A stretch of 64,000 bases of DNA from JAIBJN01 sp963775505. Lineage in GTDB: Bacteria; Actinomycetota; Thermoleophilia; Gaiellales; Gaiellaceae. Location: the NCBI GenBank assembly GCA_963775505.1, contig CAVZIL010000001.1, positions 186,001-250,000 on the forward strand, given 5' to 3'. A program made the translations under genes and the position numbers. Positions 1 to 7,914 of the stretch are shown here, piece after piece (position 1 is the stretch's first letter; each line of letters begins with the position of its first letter). Under the pieces are notes generated by a model that had not been told where the DNA came from, made no database searches, and saw only the letters and a program-made list of their open reading frames with translations.

Positions 1-231
1 AACCGCCAGATCGGGCTGACCGGGAGGGCAATCGCGCCCAGGCTCCTCGTCGAGGTCGGCGTCCGCGGCGCCTTCGAGCACATGGTCGGCTCGGTGCGCG
101 CGGGCGTCATCGTCGCCCTGAACGCGAACGAGCGGGCGCCGATCTTCGAGCACGCCGACGTCGGCGTCGTCGGCGACTGGCGCGAGACGCTTCCCCGGCT
201 CGTGGACGCGCTGGAAGGGAAGCTTCCCTGA
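1..231 (+). CDS. etfA: Electron transfer flavoprotein alpha subunit, C-terminal fragment (cut by window edge)
   Basis: Only the last 76 residues are inside the window; the 5' part lies to the left. The visible part matches the FAD-binding C-terminal domain of ETF alpha/FixB: RQIGLTG near the left edge, then GAFEHMVGSVRAGVIVALN, then APIFEHADVGVVGD. ETF takes electrons from acyl-CoA dehydrogenases and similar flavoenzymes and passes them to the quinone pool. The beta subunit gene is expected just upstream, outside the window. The TGA stop overlaps a CTG that probably starts the next gene. Confidence 0.9.
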   Translation, partial: NRQIGLTGRAIAPRLLVEVGVRGAFEHMVGSVRAGVIVALNANERAPIFEHADVGVVGDWRETLPRLVDALEGKLP

Positions 232-989
232 GGCTCAACGAGCACGTCTGGGGGCCGGAGGACGGGCCCCAGCTCGTATGCCTGCACGGCGTCTGCGCGC
301 ACGGCATGCGCTTCCGCAGGCTCGCCGAGGAGCGGCTCGCCGGACGCTTCCGCGTGCGCGCCCTGGACCTGCGAGGACACGGCCGCTCGGGCTGGGAGGA
401 GCCGTGGACGCTCAGGAAGCACGTCGAGGACGTGCTCGAGACGATCTCGGAGCCGGGAGCCTGGATCGGCCACAGCTTCGGCGGCCGGCTCGTCGCCGAG
501 ATCACCGCGCGCCGGCCTGAGCTCGTCGAGCGCGCCGTCCTGCTCGACCCCGCGCTGTGGGTGCCTCAGGACTTCGGCGAGCCCCTGGCGAAAGGCGAGC
601 TCGAACGGGAGCCGTACGCCTCGATGGAGCAAGCGCTCGCGGCGAGGGAGGCGAGCGTCGAGCACACGCCGCGCGAGTTCCTCGAGGAGGAGATGCGCGA
701 GCACCTCGTCGAGCAGCCCGGAGGCGGCTGGTTCTACCGCTACTCGACCGCCGCCGTCGCAACCGCGTACCGAGAGATGGCGGCTGCGCCCCCGCCGTGG
801 GCGTCGCTGCGCGTCCCGACGCTCCTCGTCGCCGCGGAGCACGCGAAGCTCGTCAGCGCCGCCGAGCTCGTCGGCTACACGGCCGCGCTCGGCGACCTCC
901 TCGAGGTCGTGGTCGTCCCGGGCGGGCACATCGTGCTCTGGGACGCGTACCAGGAGACCGCCGCGGCGATCGAACGCTTCCTCGACTAG
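228..989 (+). CDS. Alpha/beta-hydrolase fold protein, probable CTG start
   Basis: A 253-residue alpha/beta hydrolase. The oxyanion-side HG motif (LVCLHG, residues 16-21), nucleophile elbow GHSFGG (Ser83) and late His (GGHIVLW, about residue 234) are present. The first ATG in frame is at 306, which would delete the HG motif and first strand. The frame stays open back to 228, where a CTG overlaps the etfA stop as CTGA and follows a strong purine-rich Shine-Dalgarno (GGAAGGGAAG at 213-222). I therefore choose CTG. Substrate is unknown; esterase, epoxide or haloalkane hydrolase and peroxidase subfamilies share this fold. It is translationally coupled to etfA and converges on arginase, sharing a CTAG stop. 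Confidence 0.8.
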   Translation: MRLNEHVWGPEDGPQLVCLHGVCAHGMRFRRLAEERLAGRFRVRALDLRGHGRSGWEEPWTLRKHVEDVLETISEPGAWIGHSFGGRLVAEITARRPELVERAVLLDPALWVPQDFGEPLAKGELEREPYASMEQALAAREASVEHTPREFLEEEMREHLVEQPGGGWFYRYSTAAVATAYREMAAAPPPWASLRVPTLLVAAEHAKLVSAAELVGYTAALGDLLEVVVVPGGHIVLWDAYQETAAAIERFLD

Positions 990-1894
990 AGGATCCTGGC
1001 GCCGAAGGCGCTCGCTGCCAGCTCGACGGCGAGCGCCGCCGTTTCGTTGCCGCGGTCGAGGATCGGATTCACCTCGACGATCTCGAGCGAGCTCATGAGC
1101 CCCGACTCGGCCACGAGCTCCATCGCCAGGTGGGCCTCGCGGTAGGAGAGACCGCCGCGGACCGGCGTCCCCACCCCGGGGGTCATGTCCGGATCGACGA
1201 CGTCCATGTCGAGCGAGACGTGGACGAAGGCGGCGCCGTCGACCCGCTCCAGGGCCTCGCGGACGACCGGCTCGATGCCGCGGCGATCGAGCTCGCTCAT
1301 GGTGTGGACGCCGATCCCGCTCTCGCGGACGAACGCGCGCTCTCCCTCGTCCAGCGAGCGGACGCCGATGAGGACGACGCGATCCGGGTCGAGGGCCGGG
1401 AGCGGCCAGGCGTCGCTGGCGAACGCTTCCGAGGCCCGCCCGAGCGCTGCTGCGAGCGGCATGCCGTGCACGTTCCCGCTCGGCGTCGTCTCCGGCGTGT
1501 TCAGGTCGCCGTGGGCGTCCAACCAGAGCACGCCTCCGGGCCCGTAGACCGAGGCGACCCCGCCGAGCGTCCCCAGCGCGATGGAGTGGTCGCCGCCGAG
1601 GACGATCGGCGTACGTCCCTCCCGCACCGCCCGGGCGACGGCGTGGGCGATACGCTCACAGGTCTCCTTGATCTGGTCGAGGAAGCGCGCCCGCGGGTCG
1701 CCGCTAGCGGTGGCCTCGGCGACCGCCGTCTCGACGTTCCCCCAGTCCTCGCACTCGATCCCGAGCTCCTGAAGCCGGTCCTCGAGCCCCGCGTAGCGGA
1801 TCGCGGACGGGCCCATGTCGACGCCGCGCCTCCCGGCGCCGAGATCGAGCGCCGCGCCGATGATCGCCGCCTTCGACTCCTGTCCGTCCGCCAC
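986..1894 (-). CDS. rocF: Arginase (ureohydrolase family)
   Basis: A 302-residue ureohydrolase that probably cleaves L-arginine to ornithine and urea at a dinuclear Mn site. The three metal motifs are intact: GGDHS, DAHGDLNTPETTPSGN and SLDMDVVDPDMTPG, followed by SLEIVEVNPILD. The extended DAHGDLNTPETTPSGNVHG form favours arginase over agmatinase. It starts with GTG at 1894, 8 nt after a -10 box TAGCCT, so the mRNA may be leaderless. Its promoter overlaps that of the divergent tRNA-Phe. The stop TAG shares the palindromic CTAG with the convergent hydrolase. Other ureohydrolases such as guanidinobutyrase remain possible. Confidence 0.85.
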   Translation of the reverse strand: MADGQESKAAIIGAALDLGAGRRGVDMGPSAIRYAGLEDRLQELGIECEDWGNVETAVAEATASGDPRARFLDQIKETCERIAHAVARAVREGRTPIVLGGDHSIALGTLGGVASVYGPGGVLWLDAHGDLNTPETTPSGNVHGMPLAAALGRASEAFASDAWPLPALDPDRVVLIGVRSLDEGERAFVRESGIGVHTMSELDRRGIEPVVREALERVDGAAFVHVSLDMDVVDPDMTPGVGTPVRGGLSYREAHLAMELVAESGLMSSLEIVEVNPILDRGNETAALAVELAASAFGARIL

Positions 1895-1902
1895 GGCCGG
1901 TG

Positions 1903-1912
1903 AGGCTACACT
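1903..1912. promoter_or_regulatory. Overlapping bidirectional -10 boxes (arginase / tRNA-Phe)
   Basis: AGGCTACACT carries TACACT on the plus strand (1907-1912), 10 nt before tRNA-Phe, and TAGCCT on the minus strand (1908-1903), 8 nt before the arginase GTG. The two hexamers share their TA step. No good -35 box is visible for either direction. Confidence 0.55.
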
Positions 1913-1922
1913 TCGGTGCCGC

Positions 1923-1995
1923 GGCGAGGTAGCTCAGTTGGTAGAGCACACGGCTGAAAACCGTGGTGTCGCCGGTTCGATTCCGGCCCTCGCCA
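1923..1995 (+). tRNA. tRNA-Phe (GAA)
   Basis: Full cloverleaf: acceptor GGCGAGG pairs with CCTCGCC, D arm GCTC/GAGC, anticodon stem CACGG/CCGTG with loop CTGAAAA (anticodon GAA), T arm GCCGG TTCGATT CCGGC and discriminator A. The 3' CCA is not encoded. It lies 42 bp before the MFS gene and may be read through into it. Confidence 0.97.
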
Positions 1996-2037
1996 TCAGG
2001 AGCTCACTGCCTTGACGACGCCAACGGAGCCGCGCGG

Positions 2038-3189
2038 GTGACTGATCGGCGCGGCGGACGCGGCGCGGGCTGGGCGGTCTTCCTGGTCGCCCTGGGCGCG
2101 GCGTGGTCCGTCGGCAACGTCGGTGCCGTCGTCGATCCGCTCAGCACGGAGTTCGACATCTCGCTTGCGACCGTCGGCCTGCTGTCGGGAACGCTCCTGC
2201 TCGGCTTCTCGCTCCCCGGCACGCTCCTCGCGCCGAAGATCGCGGAACGCATCGGGATCGTGCGCACGATGACCGTTGCGGCGGTGCTGGGCGCGGCCGG
2301 GAACGTCGTCTTCGCGACGACTCCGATTTTCGCCGGGCTGGTCGTCGGTCGGGCGGTCACAGGCTTCGGCCTCGGCCTGGCGGTCGTGTCAGGCCCCGTG
2401 TTCGCCGGGGCGACGGGCGGTGTGACCCGGGTGGCGCTGTTCGGCGCCGCGATCCAGCTGGGCGCCGCGGGCGGCCTCGGGCTGGGCGCAATTCTCGGCG
2501 ACCTCGGTGTCGACTGGCGCCTGACGTTCGTGCTCTCCGCCGCCGTCGCCCTCACAGCGCTTCCGTTCCTGATCAAACGCGAAGGCATCAGCTACGAGCC
2601 CCGCCGCGGCGGTGGGTTCCTCCGGCTCGCGGTTCGCAGCGGACGCGTGTGGCGGCTCGCGGCGCTGTTCGTGTCGATCTTCTCGGTGCCGTTGATCCTC
2701 GGCTCCTGGCTCGTCCACTACCTGAACGTCGACCAGGGCCTCGCGGCCGCCACGGCGGGCGTGCTGAGCTTCATCATGTTCGGCGTCTCGGCCGCCGCTC
2801 GCGAGGCGGGCGGGATGCTCGCGCAGCGCGGTTTCAGCCCTGCGCTGCTGGCCGGCGGCGCGACCTTTCTGGCAGCCGCGGGGCTCGCGCTGCTGGCGCT
2901 GGAGAGCTCGGTCGCACTCGCGCTCGTAGCCGTGGTTGCGGCCGGGATCGGCTTCGCGCTGCCGTACGGGATCGCCGTCGCACGAGCCCAGCGCCTCAAT
3001 CCCAGCGAGCCGACCGCCCCGGTCGCGTTCGTGACGCTGGTCGGCTCCGCCATCCCCGTCCCGCTCGTGCCGCTGATCGGATCCCTGCTCGACGACGGCT
3101 ACGGAACGGAGGTGTTCCTCGGAATGGCCGCTGTCGTCGCCGTCGCCGGCGCCCTCAACCTCCGCTTGCCGGAGGGCTCGCTCGAATGA
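2038..3189 (+). CDS. Major facilitator superfamily transporter
   Basis: A 383-residue membrane protein with about 12 hydrophobic helices in two halves. GTLLLGFSLPGTLLAPKIAERIG fits the MFS helix 2-3 loop region, and the second half begins near residue 200 after a basic loop (IKREGISYEPRRGGG). The GTG start at 2038 has GGAG 8 nt upstream; the open frame reaches further back only by running into tRNA-Phe. Substrate cannot be read from sequence. Its stop is 3 bp from the stop of the convergent membrane-protein gene. Confidence 0.85.
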   Translation: MTDRRGGRGAGWAVFLVALGAAWSVGNVGAVVDPLSTEFDISLATVGLLSGTLLLGFSLPGTLLAPKIAERIGIVRTMTVAAVLGAAGNVVFATTPIFAGLVVGRAVTGFGLGLAVVSGPVFAGATGGVTRVALFGAAIQLGAAGGLGLGAILGDLGVDWRLTFVLSAAVALTALPFLIKREGISYEPRRGGGFLRLAVRSGRVWRLAALFVSIFSVPLILGSWLVHYLNVDQGLAAATAGVLSFIMFGVSAAAREAGGMLAQRGFSPALLAGGATFLAAAGLALLALESSVALALVAVVAAGIGFALPYGIAVARAQRLNPSEPTAPVAFVTLVGSAIPVPLVPLIGSLLDDGYGTEVFLGMAAVVAVAGALNLRLPEGSLE

Positions 3190-3192
3190 CGG

Positions 3193-5028
3193 CTAGCGGA
3201 CCGGCGCCTCCGCGTCCCGGCGCCGCTCCAGGAGGTCGAAGTAAAGGAGCGTTGCGGCGATCGCCGCGTACGGAAAGACGACCATGTAGATGACGGAGCC
3301 GATCGCGTCGATGAGCGCGGGCGAGAAGCCCGTCTCGAAGAGGAGCACGAAGCCGACGACGGGCCCGACTCCGATCAGGATCACGTAGAGCAGGCCGACG
3401 AGGAGCGCGGTTCGCCACCAGTGCCCGCGCACGAGTGCCACCGAGGCGCCCTGGGAGGACCTCGCCGAGCGGCGATGCAGGACGACCTCGAACAGGACGA
3501 AGATCCGCCTGACGAACCGATAGACGGCGACAGGGATGCCGACGAGCGTCAGGGCGATCGCGAGCTGCACGAGCACGGCGATCAAGGCCGCTCCGAGCAG
3601 GCTCCAGAAGCGGCGCAGGACGAGCCGGTAGGCCCGGAGACATCCGAGACCGCGGCCCGAGTCGAGGTTGCGGAGCACGAGCGCGATCGCCGGGCTCGCC
3701 AGGATGGTCGAGAGGGCGGTGAGGGAGACGCTCAGCTCCACGTCCGGAACGAGCGTGGTGACCAGCCACTGAATCCCGGCGGCGACGGCCTCGAGCCAGA
3801 GAAAGACCGACCCCAGAGCGAGGAAGCGAAGCGGATGCCGGACGTAGAGCCGCCCGGCGGCGAGGAGGATCTGACCCGCGCCGCGCTGCGCCCGGATCGG
3901 CTCCGGCCGTGCCGGCAGCCAGCGAGTCCGCCAGAGGAGAAGCCCCACGAGCCCGACGAGGACGACGATGGCCAGGATCGTCAACGCCGGGTGCTCGAAG
4001 TAGTCGACGAGGCGGCCGGCGGCGAACTCGACGCCGCCGCAAAACGCACCGCTCACGCTGGGCCCGAAGGTCCGCCCGCCCGGCACGGCCACGCTTCCTC
4101 CCCGCAGGTCATCCTGCCAGGTGATCGGCTCGCGCCAGCGGTTCTTCGTGTTCGGCCCGGTCGGTCCGTTGTTCGGCGCCCGCTCTCTCTCGCCCCAGAG
4201 ACCCTCGTACGCGAGCCAGGCGAGGTTTCCGTCAGCCGCCTGCGGCTCCGTCGGCACGACGACGGCCGCGAGCTGCATCCGATTCGACGGACCGGTCGAG
4301 TCGTCGCAGCCGATCCCCTCGCTCGCCCCCCGGCCGAGCCAGAGCCGGTCCGAGAAATAGCTCGCGTGCGAGCCGGCCGCCGGGTACACGACCGGGTGGT
4401 CGCCGACCTTCTCGAGCTTCTCGTCGTTCCAGTCCGCGCGCTCGCCGCCCTCGTGCTGCGCGAAGCCGACCTCGGTGGGCTCCGTGAGCAGGGCCTCCTC
4501 GACGGTGTCGGCGTCGAAGACGAGCTGGATGCCCTCCCAGTCGCTCTCGTGCTTGTTGTTGAAGTCGTTGAAGTAGTAGTAGAACCAGTACTCGAGCGCG
4601 AGCTTCCCAGGGATGCCCGCCTCGGTCGTGACGTGCGCGTAGGCGACGGAGGGCTGACCCTCGGCGAACCGACTCCCGTCCTTCTCGTACGTGCAGCCGG
4701 GGCGCAACGGGTTCCCCGGGAAGTCGAGGAAGTAGCCGTCCCCCCTGCCGTGAAGGTCGGCCGCCGTCGGTGCCGTCTCGACGACGGGGTTGCCCCGGCC
4801 CGGGCCGCGCAGGATCACCTCGGGGTTGCCGAGCACGATCTGCACCGTCGTGGGGCGCCACGGCTCGCCGCTGTGCGTCGTCCCGTCGCACGTCCCCTCG
4901 AGCTCCTTGAGGGCGACGATCGGCGCATACCGGTCGGCGAGCTCCTGCTCGGGCCCGGTCGCGGCCGCCGCCGGCGCCGCCAGGACGGCGAGCAGGGCCG
5001 CCGCCGCCAGGAGGCTACGGGCGGTCAA
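3193..5028 (-). CDS. Secreted Vps62-like domain fused to a polytopic membrane region
   Basis: A 611-residue protein. A signal peptide (ALLAVLAAPAAAATG, ending near residue 25) is followed by a Vps62-type domain of about 330 residues with HESDWEGIQLVF, WFYYYFNDFNN and HPVVYPAAGSHASYF, the conserved core of that family. The C-terminal 230 residues hold about five to six hydrophobic segments resembling membrane domains found with GlpQ-type phosphodiesterases. TTG at 5028 lies inside the 3' end of the upstream membrane gene, so translation is coupled; no ATG or GTG precedes the signal peptide in frame. Function is unknown. The first domain should face outside the cell and the rest anchor it. Confidence 0.7.
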   Translation of the reverse strand: MTARSLLAAAALLAVLAAPAAAATGPEQELADRYAPIVALKELEGTCDGTTHSGEPWRPTTVQIVLGNPEVILRGPGRGNPVVETAPTAADLHGRGDGYFLDFPGNPLRPGCTYEKDGSRFAEGQPSVAYAHVTTEAGIPGKLALEYWFYYYFNDFNNKHESDWEGIQLVFDADTVEEALLTEPTEVGFAQHEGGERADWNDEKLEKVGDHPVVYPAAGSHASYFSDRLWLGRGASEGIGCDDSTGPSNRMQLAAVVVPTEPQAADGNLAWLAYEGLWGERERAPNNGPTGPNTKNRWREPITWQDDLRGGSVAVPGGRTFGPSVSGAFCGGVEFAAGRLVDYFEHPALTILAIVVLVGLVGLLLWRTRWLPARPEPIRAQRGAGQILLAAGRLYVRHPLRFLALGSVFLWLEAVAAGIQWLVTTLVPDVELSVSLTALSTILASPAIALVLRNLDSGRGLGCLRAYRLVLRRFWSLLGAALIAVLVQLAIALTLVGIPVAVYRFVRRIFVLFEVVLHRRSARSSQGASVALVRGHWWRTALLVGLLYVILIGVGPVVGFVLLFETGFSPALIDAIGSVIYMVVFPYAAIAATLLYFDLLERRRDAEAPVR

Positions 5029-5794
5029 GCTCCCGTCCGTTCGGCGGTTCGTGCGGCGACGGCCGACTGGGCGCTCCCCCGACCAGGTCGTAGAACCACG
5101 TCTCGCGATGCTCCCAGCGCTCCCGGCGCATCGCTTCCCGCGCGGCCGCCCGTCTGTGCTTGCGTCCGTCCGGCTTGTAGAAGCGCCGGGCCCACCAGGA
5201 GCCAGGCTTCGCCAGCCGCACGGCACCCACCAGCGCGAAGAGCGGAAAGACGACGCCGGCGAGCGCCAGCTTCAGCTTCCCTTTCAGGAAGGTCACGACG
5301 ACGAAGACGACGTTGAGCCCGATGGCGAGCCAGAAGTCCGAGGCTGGCTCGTTGCCGCGCTCGGCGCCGAACGGGGCGGTGGCGACGAGCCCGAGCAGGA
5401 GGATCACGATCGCGGTCACCACCGCGTCCACGGATGCTCGCCCCTCGGTCGACCAGTAAACGTCCTCCAGGTGGAAGATCATCGCGAACTCGTCGAGCGT
5501 GAGCGCGGCGCCGACCCCGAACGCGATGGCAAGCCACTCCTCGAAGACCTCGCCCGGCGTGAAGCCGAGCCCGATCACGCCCGCGGCCGTCATGAGAACG
5601 ATGCCGACGACGACGTGGTGCATGTGGACGTCGCCGACGTGGGCGCTCCCCCAGCCGCGCACCCGGGCGATGCGCGTATAGCCGCGCGTCAGCAGGAACG
5701 CGACCAGAAAGGCGATGAGCATGAGGAGCAGCGGCTCCTTGCCCGCCTCGTAGACGTACTCCGTGTAGCCGGGGACGAAGCGGAAGAGGTTCAT
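5015..5794 (-). CDS. Conserved integral membrane protein with HMHH motif
   Basis: 259 residues with about six hydrophobic helices and a basic C-terminal tail rich in Arg and Trp. Striking polar motifs sit at helix ends: DVHMHHVVVGIVL and TLDEFAMIFHLEDVYW. Clustered His, Asp and Glu suggest metal or proton chemistry, but no function is established. I recall similar HxHH...LDEFAxxxxLEDVYW proteins in actinomycetes. It overlaps the Vps62-like gene by 14 nt, so the two are probably made together. A -10 box TACACT (5838-5833) gives a 38-nt leader containing a perfect palindrome. Confidence 0.7.
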   Translation of the reverse strand: MNLFRFVPGYTEYVYEAGKEPLLLMLIAFLVAFLLTRGYTRIARVRGWGSAHVGDVHMHHVVVGIVLMTAAGVIGLGFTPGEVFEEWLAIAFGVGAALTLDEFAMIFHLEDVYWSTEGRASVDAVVTAIVILLLGLVATAPFGAERGNEPASDFWLAIGLNVVFVVVTFLKGKLKLALAGVVFPLFALVGAVRLAKPGSWWARRFYKPDGRKHRRAAAREAMRRERWEHRETWFYDLVGGAPSRPSPHEPPNGRELDRP

Positions 5795-5820
5795 CGCTCG
5801 GCGAGAACGCCGTCGAGGGT

Positions 5821-5849
5821 CCGCACGTGCGGAGTGTAGTCGCCATAGT
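5821..5849. promoter_or_regulatory. Divergent promoter region with a perfect 12-bp palindrome
   Basis: CCGCACGTGCGG (5821-5832) is a perfect palindrome directly downstream of a minus-strand -10 box TACACT (5838-5833). On the plus strand CATAGT (5844-5849) ends 8 nt before the TTG start at 5858. The palindrome could be an operator or a 5' hairpin of the minus-strand leader. Confidence 0.4.
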
Positions 5850-5857
5850 TCTCGCCC

Positions 5858-6412
5858 TTGTCGTTTCTGCGCCGGCGCCGCGACGTCGAGATCAGGCTTC
5901 CCCTCCCGTCCCTGGCGAACCTGTTCACGGCCCCGGACCTCACCCCGTTATCGCCGGAGTACGAGACGTACGGCGACCGCTCCGGGATGGACGTGATCGC
6001 CGCGCGGATCAAGGGCGAGAGCCTGAGGTCCCGCTTCCACGCGGTCGTCGAGCTTCCCGCCGAGGAGGTCGAGCCCGGCGTGGAGCAGCGGGCGGGGGAC
6101 GCCGTTGGGAGGTACTGCCGCGTGAGGCTCGCCGGAACCGAGCGCGACCTCCGCGAGGTGACGCGGCACGGGATCCGGGCGTTGCTCGTCGGCCTCGTCG
6201 CGGTGCTCGTCCTCAACGCAATCGCTCGGCCGCTCGAGACGAGCGGCGATTCACTCCTGGAGCTCGTCGCCGAAGGGCTCCAGATCACCTCCTGGGTGAT
6301 CCTCTGGGTGCCGATCGGCCTGCTCGTCTACGACCGCTGGTACTACACCCGCGATCGCAAGGTCTACGAGCGGATGCAGGAGCTGGAGATCAGCGTCATC
6401 GCCCGGACCTGA
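5858..6412 (+). CDS. Hypothetical membrane protein
   Basis: 184 residues, not recognised. The first 110 residues are soluble and charged (PLPSLANLFTAPDLTPLSPEYE near the N-terminus). Two hydrophobic helices follow (GLVAVLVLNAIARPL and ITSWVILWVPIGLLVYDRWYY), then a short cytoplasmic tail. TTG at 5858 is the only usable start after an in-frame stop; it lacks a Shine-Dalgarno but has CATAGT 8 nt upstream, consistent with a leaderless message. It is a single gene between divergent and convergent neighbours. Confidence 0.6.
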   Translation: MSFLRRRRDVEIRLPLPSLANLFTAPDLTPLSPEYETYGDRSGMDVIAARIKGESLRSRFHAVVELPAEEVEPGVEQRAGDAVGRYCRVRLAGTERDLREVTRHGIRALLVGLVAVLVLNAIARPLETSGDSLLELVAEGLQITSWVILWVPIGLLVYDRWYYTRDRKVYERMQELEISVIART

Positions 6413-6418
6413 GCGCGA

Positions 6419-6463
6419 AAGAACGGCGTCCGGGCCGGTGCGACCGTGCCGCGAACGCCGTTT
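6419..6463. terminator. Probable bidirectional terminator
   Basis: The arms AACGGCGT (6422-6429) and ACGCCGTT (6455-6462) are perfectly complementary, with additional internal pairing in the loop (GGT/ACC). The hairpin lies between two convergent genes and is flanked by AAAG and TTTGG. Only a short U-run follows, so termination could be Rho-assisted. Confidence 0.45.
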
Positions 6464-6472
6464 GGCGAAATT

Positions 6473-7108
6473 CTACTCGGCGGTGGTTTTTCGCGCCACC
6501 AGCGCGGTGCCGCCCCCGGCGGCGAGCTCTTCGAAGCTGTCGAAGCCGAGCGGCGCGAGCCGCGCGCGCAGCGTCTCCGCCGGCGTCCAGATCGGCGTCG
6601 AGGGCCCGGAGACGTGGGCGACGACGAGCGACCCGCCCGGCGCCGTCACCCGGGAGAGCTCCTCGAAGAACGGGATCATGTTGAGCAGGACGACCAGCTC
6701 GAACGCCCCGTCCGGGACCGGGAGCGCCGAGGCGTCGGCAACCCGGAAGCGCACGCGGGCGGCGAGCTCCGGCGGCAGCAGGCGGTGAGCCTCCTCGACC
6801 ATCGCGGGCGCCAGGTCGACTCCCAGGACCTCCGCGTCGGGAAAGCGCTCCGCCACGAGCCGGGCGGCCTTCCCGGTACCGGTCCCGACGTCGAGGACGC
6901 GTGCCGGAGGAGCCTCGAGGCGGTCGAGCGAGGCCGCGAGCGGAGCGAGCGCCTCCGGCCCGAGCAGCTCCTCCCACGCGGGCGCCAGCGCGTCGAACTG
7001 GGCGCGGAGCGGACGGCGGAAGAGGCGCCAGAGGGCCGGGCGGGCCACGACTGCGCGCGTGGCGAGGCGGGCGAACCGCCGTCCAGCGTCCATGACGAGC
7101 GCGTTCAT
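6473..7108 (-). CDS. SAM-dependent methyltransferase (class I)
   Basis: 211 residues. VLDVGTGTGKAARLVAERFP is SAM-binding motif I, GVDLAPAMVEEA is motif II with its acidic ribose ligand, and VADASALPVPDGAFELVV is the motif II/III region of UbiE/type 11 methyltransferases. The ATG overlaps the stop of the SAM hydrolase as ATGA. It is the last gene of the long minus-strand run. Its substrate is unknown; small-molecule methylation is likelier than nucleic acid from the fold. Confidence 0.8.
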   Translation of the reverse strand: MNALVMDAGRRFARLATRAVVARPALWRLFRRPLRAQFDALAPAWEELLGPEALAPLAASLDRLEAPPARVLDVGTGTGKAARLVAERFPDAEVLGVDLAPAMVEEAHRLLPPELAARVRFRVADASALPVPDGAFELVVLLNMIPFFEELSRVTAPGGSLVVAHVSGPSTPIWTPAETLRARLAPLGFDSFEELAAGGGTALVARKTTAE

Positions 7109-7914
7109 TGGAGCGCCGTCAGCTCGACCTCCTGGCCGAGGACGACCCCGAACATCTCGGCGGCGTTGCCCTGGTTGATCGCCAGGGAGACGTTCCGGTA
7201 CGCGTCCTCGTAGAGGACGATGTCGCCGCGCCTGACCTCCGCGAACGTCGAGGCGACCACCGCGAAGTAGCGCTCGAAGCCGACGGCGACCTCGACCCGC
7301 GCCTCCGGGTCGATCCCGACGCTCTCGAGCTCGGCGCTCGTCAGGTTCAGCTGGACGTTGCCGAAGCGGTCGACGTAGACGACCGTCGCCCGGATCCGGC
7401 GCGCTCCCATCCTCGGCGTAGGCAGCTCGAGGCGAACCAGCTCGCCCGGCGGCACCGGCGGCCCGAGCTCCTCCAGCTCGAGCCCGGCGGCGAGATGAGC
7501 GGCCGCCGGCGCGAAGATGTCCCTGCCGTGAAAGGTGTGCGCTGTCGGCTGCAAGCGGTACGCCGGCTCGACCAGCTCGACGGCGGCTTCGATCCCGCCC
7601 AACCGCTCCGCGGCGACCAGGAGGAGGCCGTTGTCGGGGCCGACATAGAGCCGGCCGTCGCCTCCACGCAGCGCGAGCGGCTTCCGCTCCCCGCCGACGC
7701 CCGGGTCGACGACGGCGAGGTGAACGCCCTCGGGCATGTACGGAAGCGTGTTGGCGAGGACGAGCGCACCCTGGAGCACGTTCGTCGGCGCGATCCCGTG
7801 CGTGATGTCGATGACCTCCGCGTCCGGCGCGATCCGCTTGATGACGCCGCGGCACGTGCCGACAAAGTCGTCCTCGAGGCCGAAGTCGGTCAGGAAGGTG
7901 ATGAACCGTGGGAT
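7105..7914 (-). CDS. S-adenosyl-L-methionine hydrolase (adenosine-forming), no canonical start codon
   Basis: Family SAM hydrolase/fluorinase-like (DUF62), 269 residues as drawn. Diagnostic motifs are ITFLTDFGLEDDFVG, ITHGI, LAVVDPGVG, GPDNGLL, HTFHGRDIFAPAAA and VVYVDRFGNVQLN. The enzyme splits SAM to adenosine and methionine. The frame is open only to 7923 (TAA at 7926-7924) and holds no ATG, GTG or TTG before residue 40. ATC at 7914 would give a family-like N-terminus (PRFITFLTDFG). CTG at 7893 overlaps the hemD stop as CTGA but would cut the first strand. I use the ATC end as the coding limit; the start is uncertain. Confidence 0.75.
   Translation of the reverse strand: MPRFITFLTDFGLEDDFVGTCRGVIKRIAPDAEVIDITHGIAPTNVLQGALVLANTLPYMPEGVHLAVVDPGVGGERKPLALRGGDGRLYVGPDNGLLLVAAERLGGIEAAVELVEPAYRLQPTAHTFHGRDIFAPAAAHLAAGLELEELGPPVPPGELVRLELPTPRMGARRIRATVVYVDRFGNVQLNLTSAELESVGIDPEARVEVAVGFERYFAVVASTFAEVRRGDIVLYEDAYRNVSLAINQGNAAEMFGVVLGQEVELTALQ

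Noticed and set aside
557..1903. A 448-codon plus-strand frame opposite arginase.
   Set aside because: Arginase on the minus strand has all metal motifs; this frame is compositional noise.
1963..2037. MFS protein beginning inside tRNA-Phe.
   Set aside because: The frame is open there, but the residues match tRNA sequence; GTG 2038 has a Shine-Dalgarno and gives a normal N-terminus.
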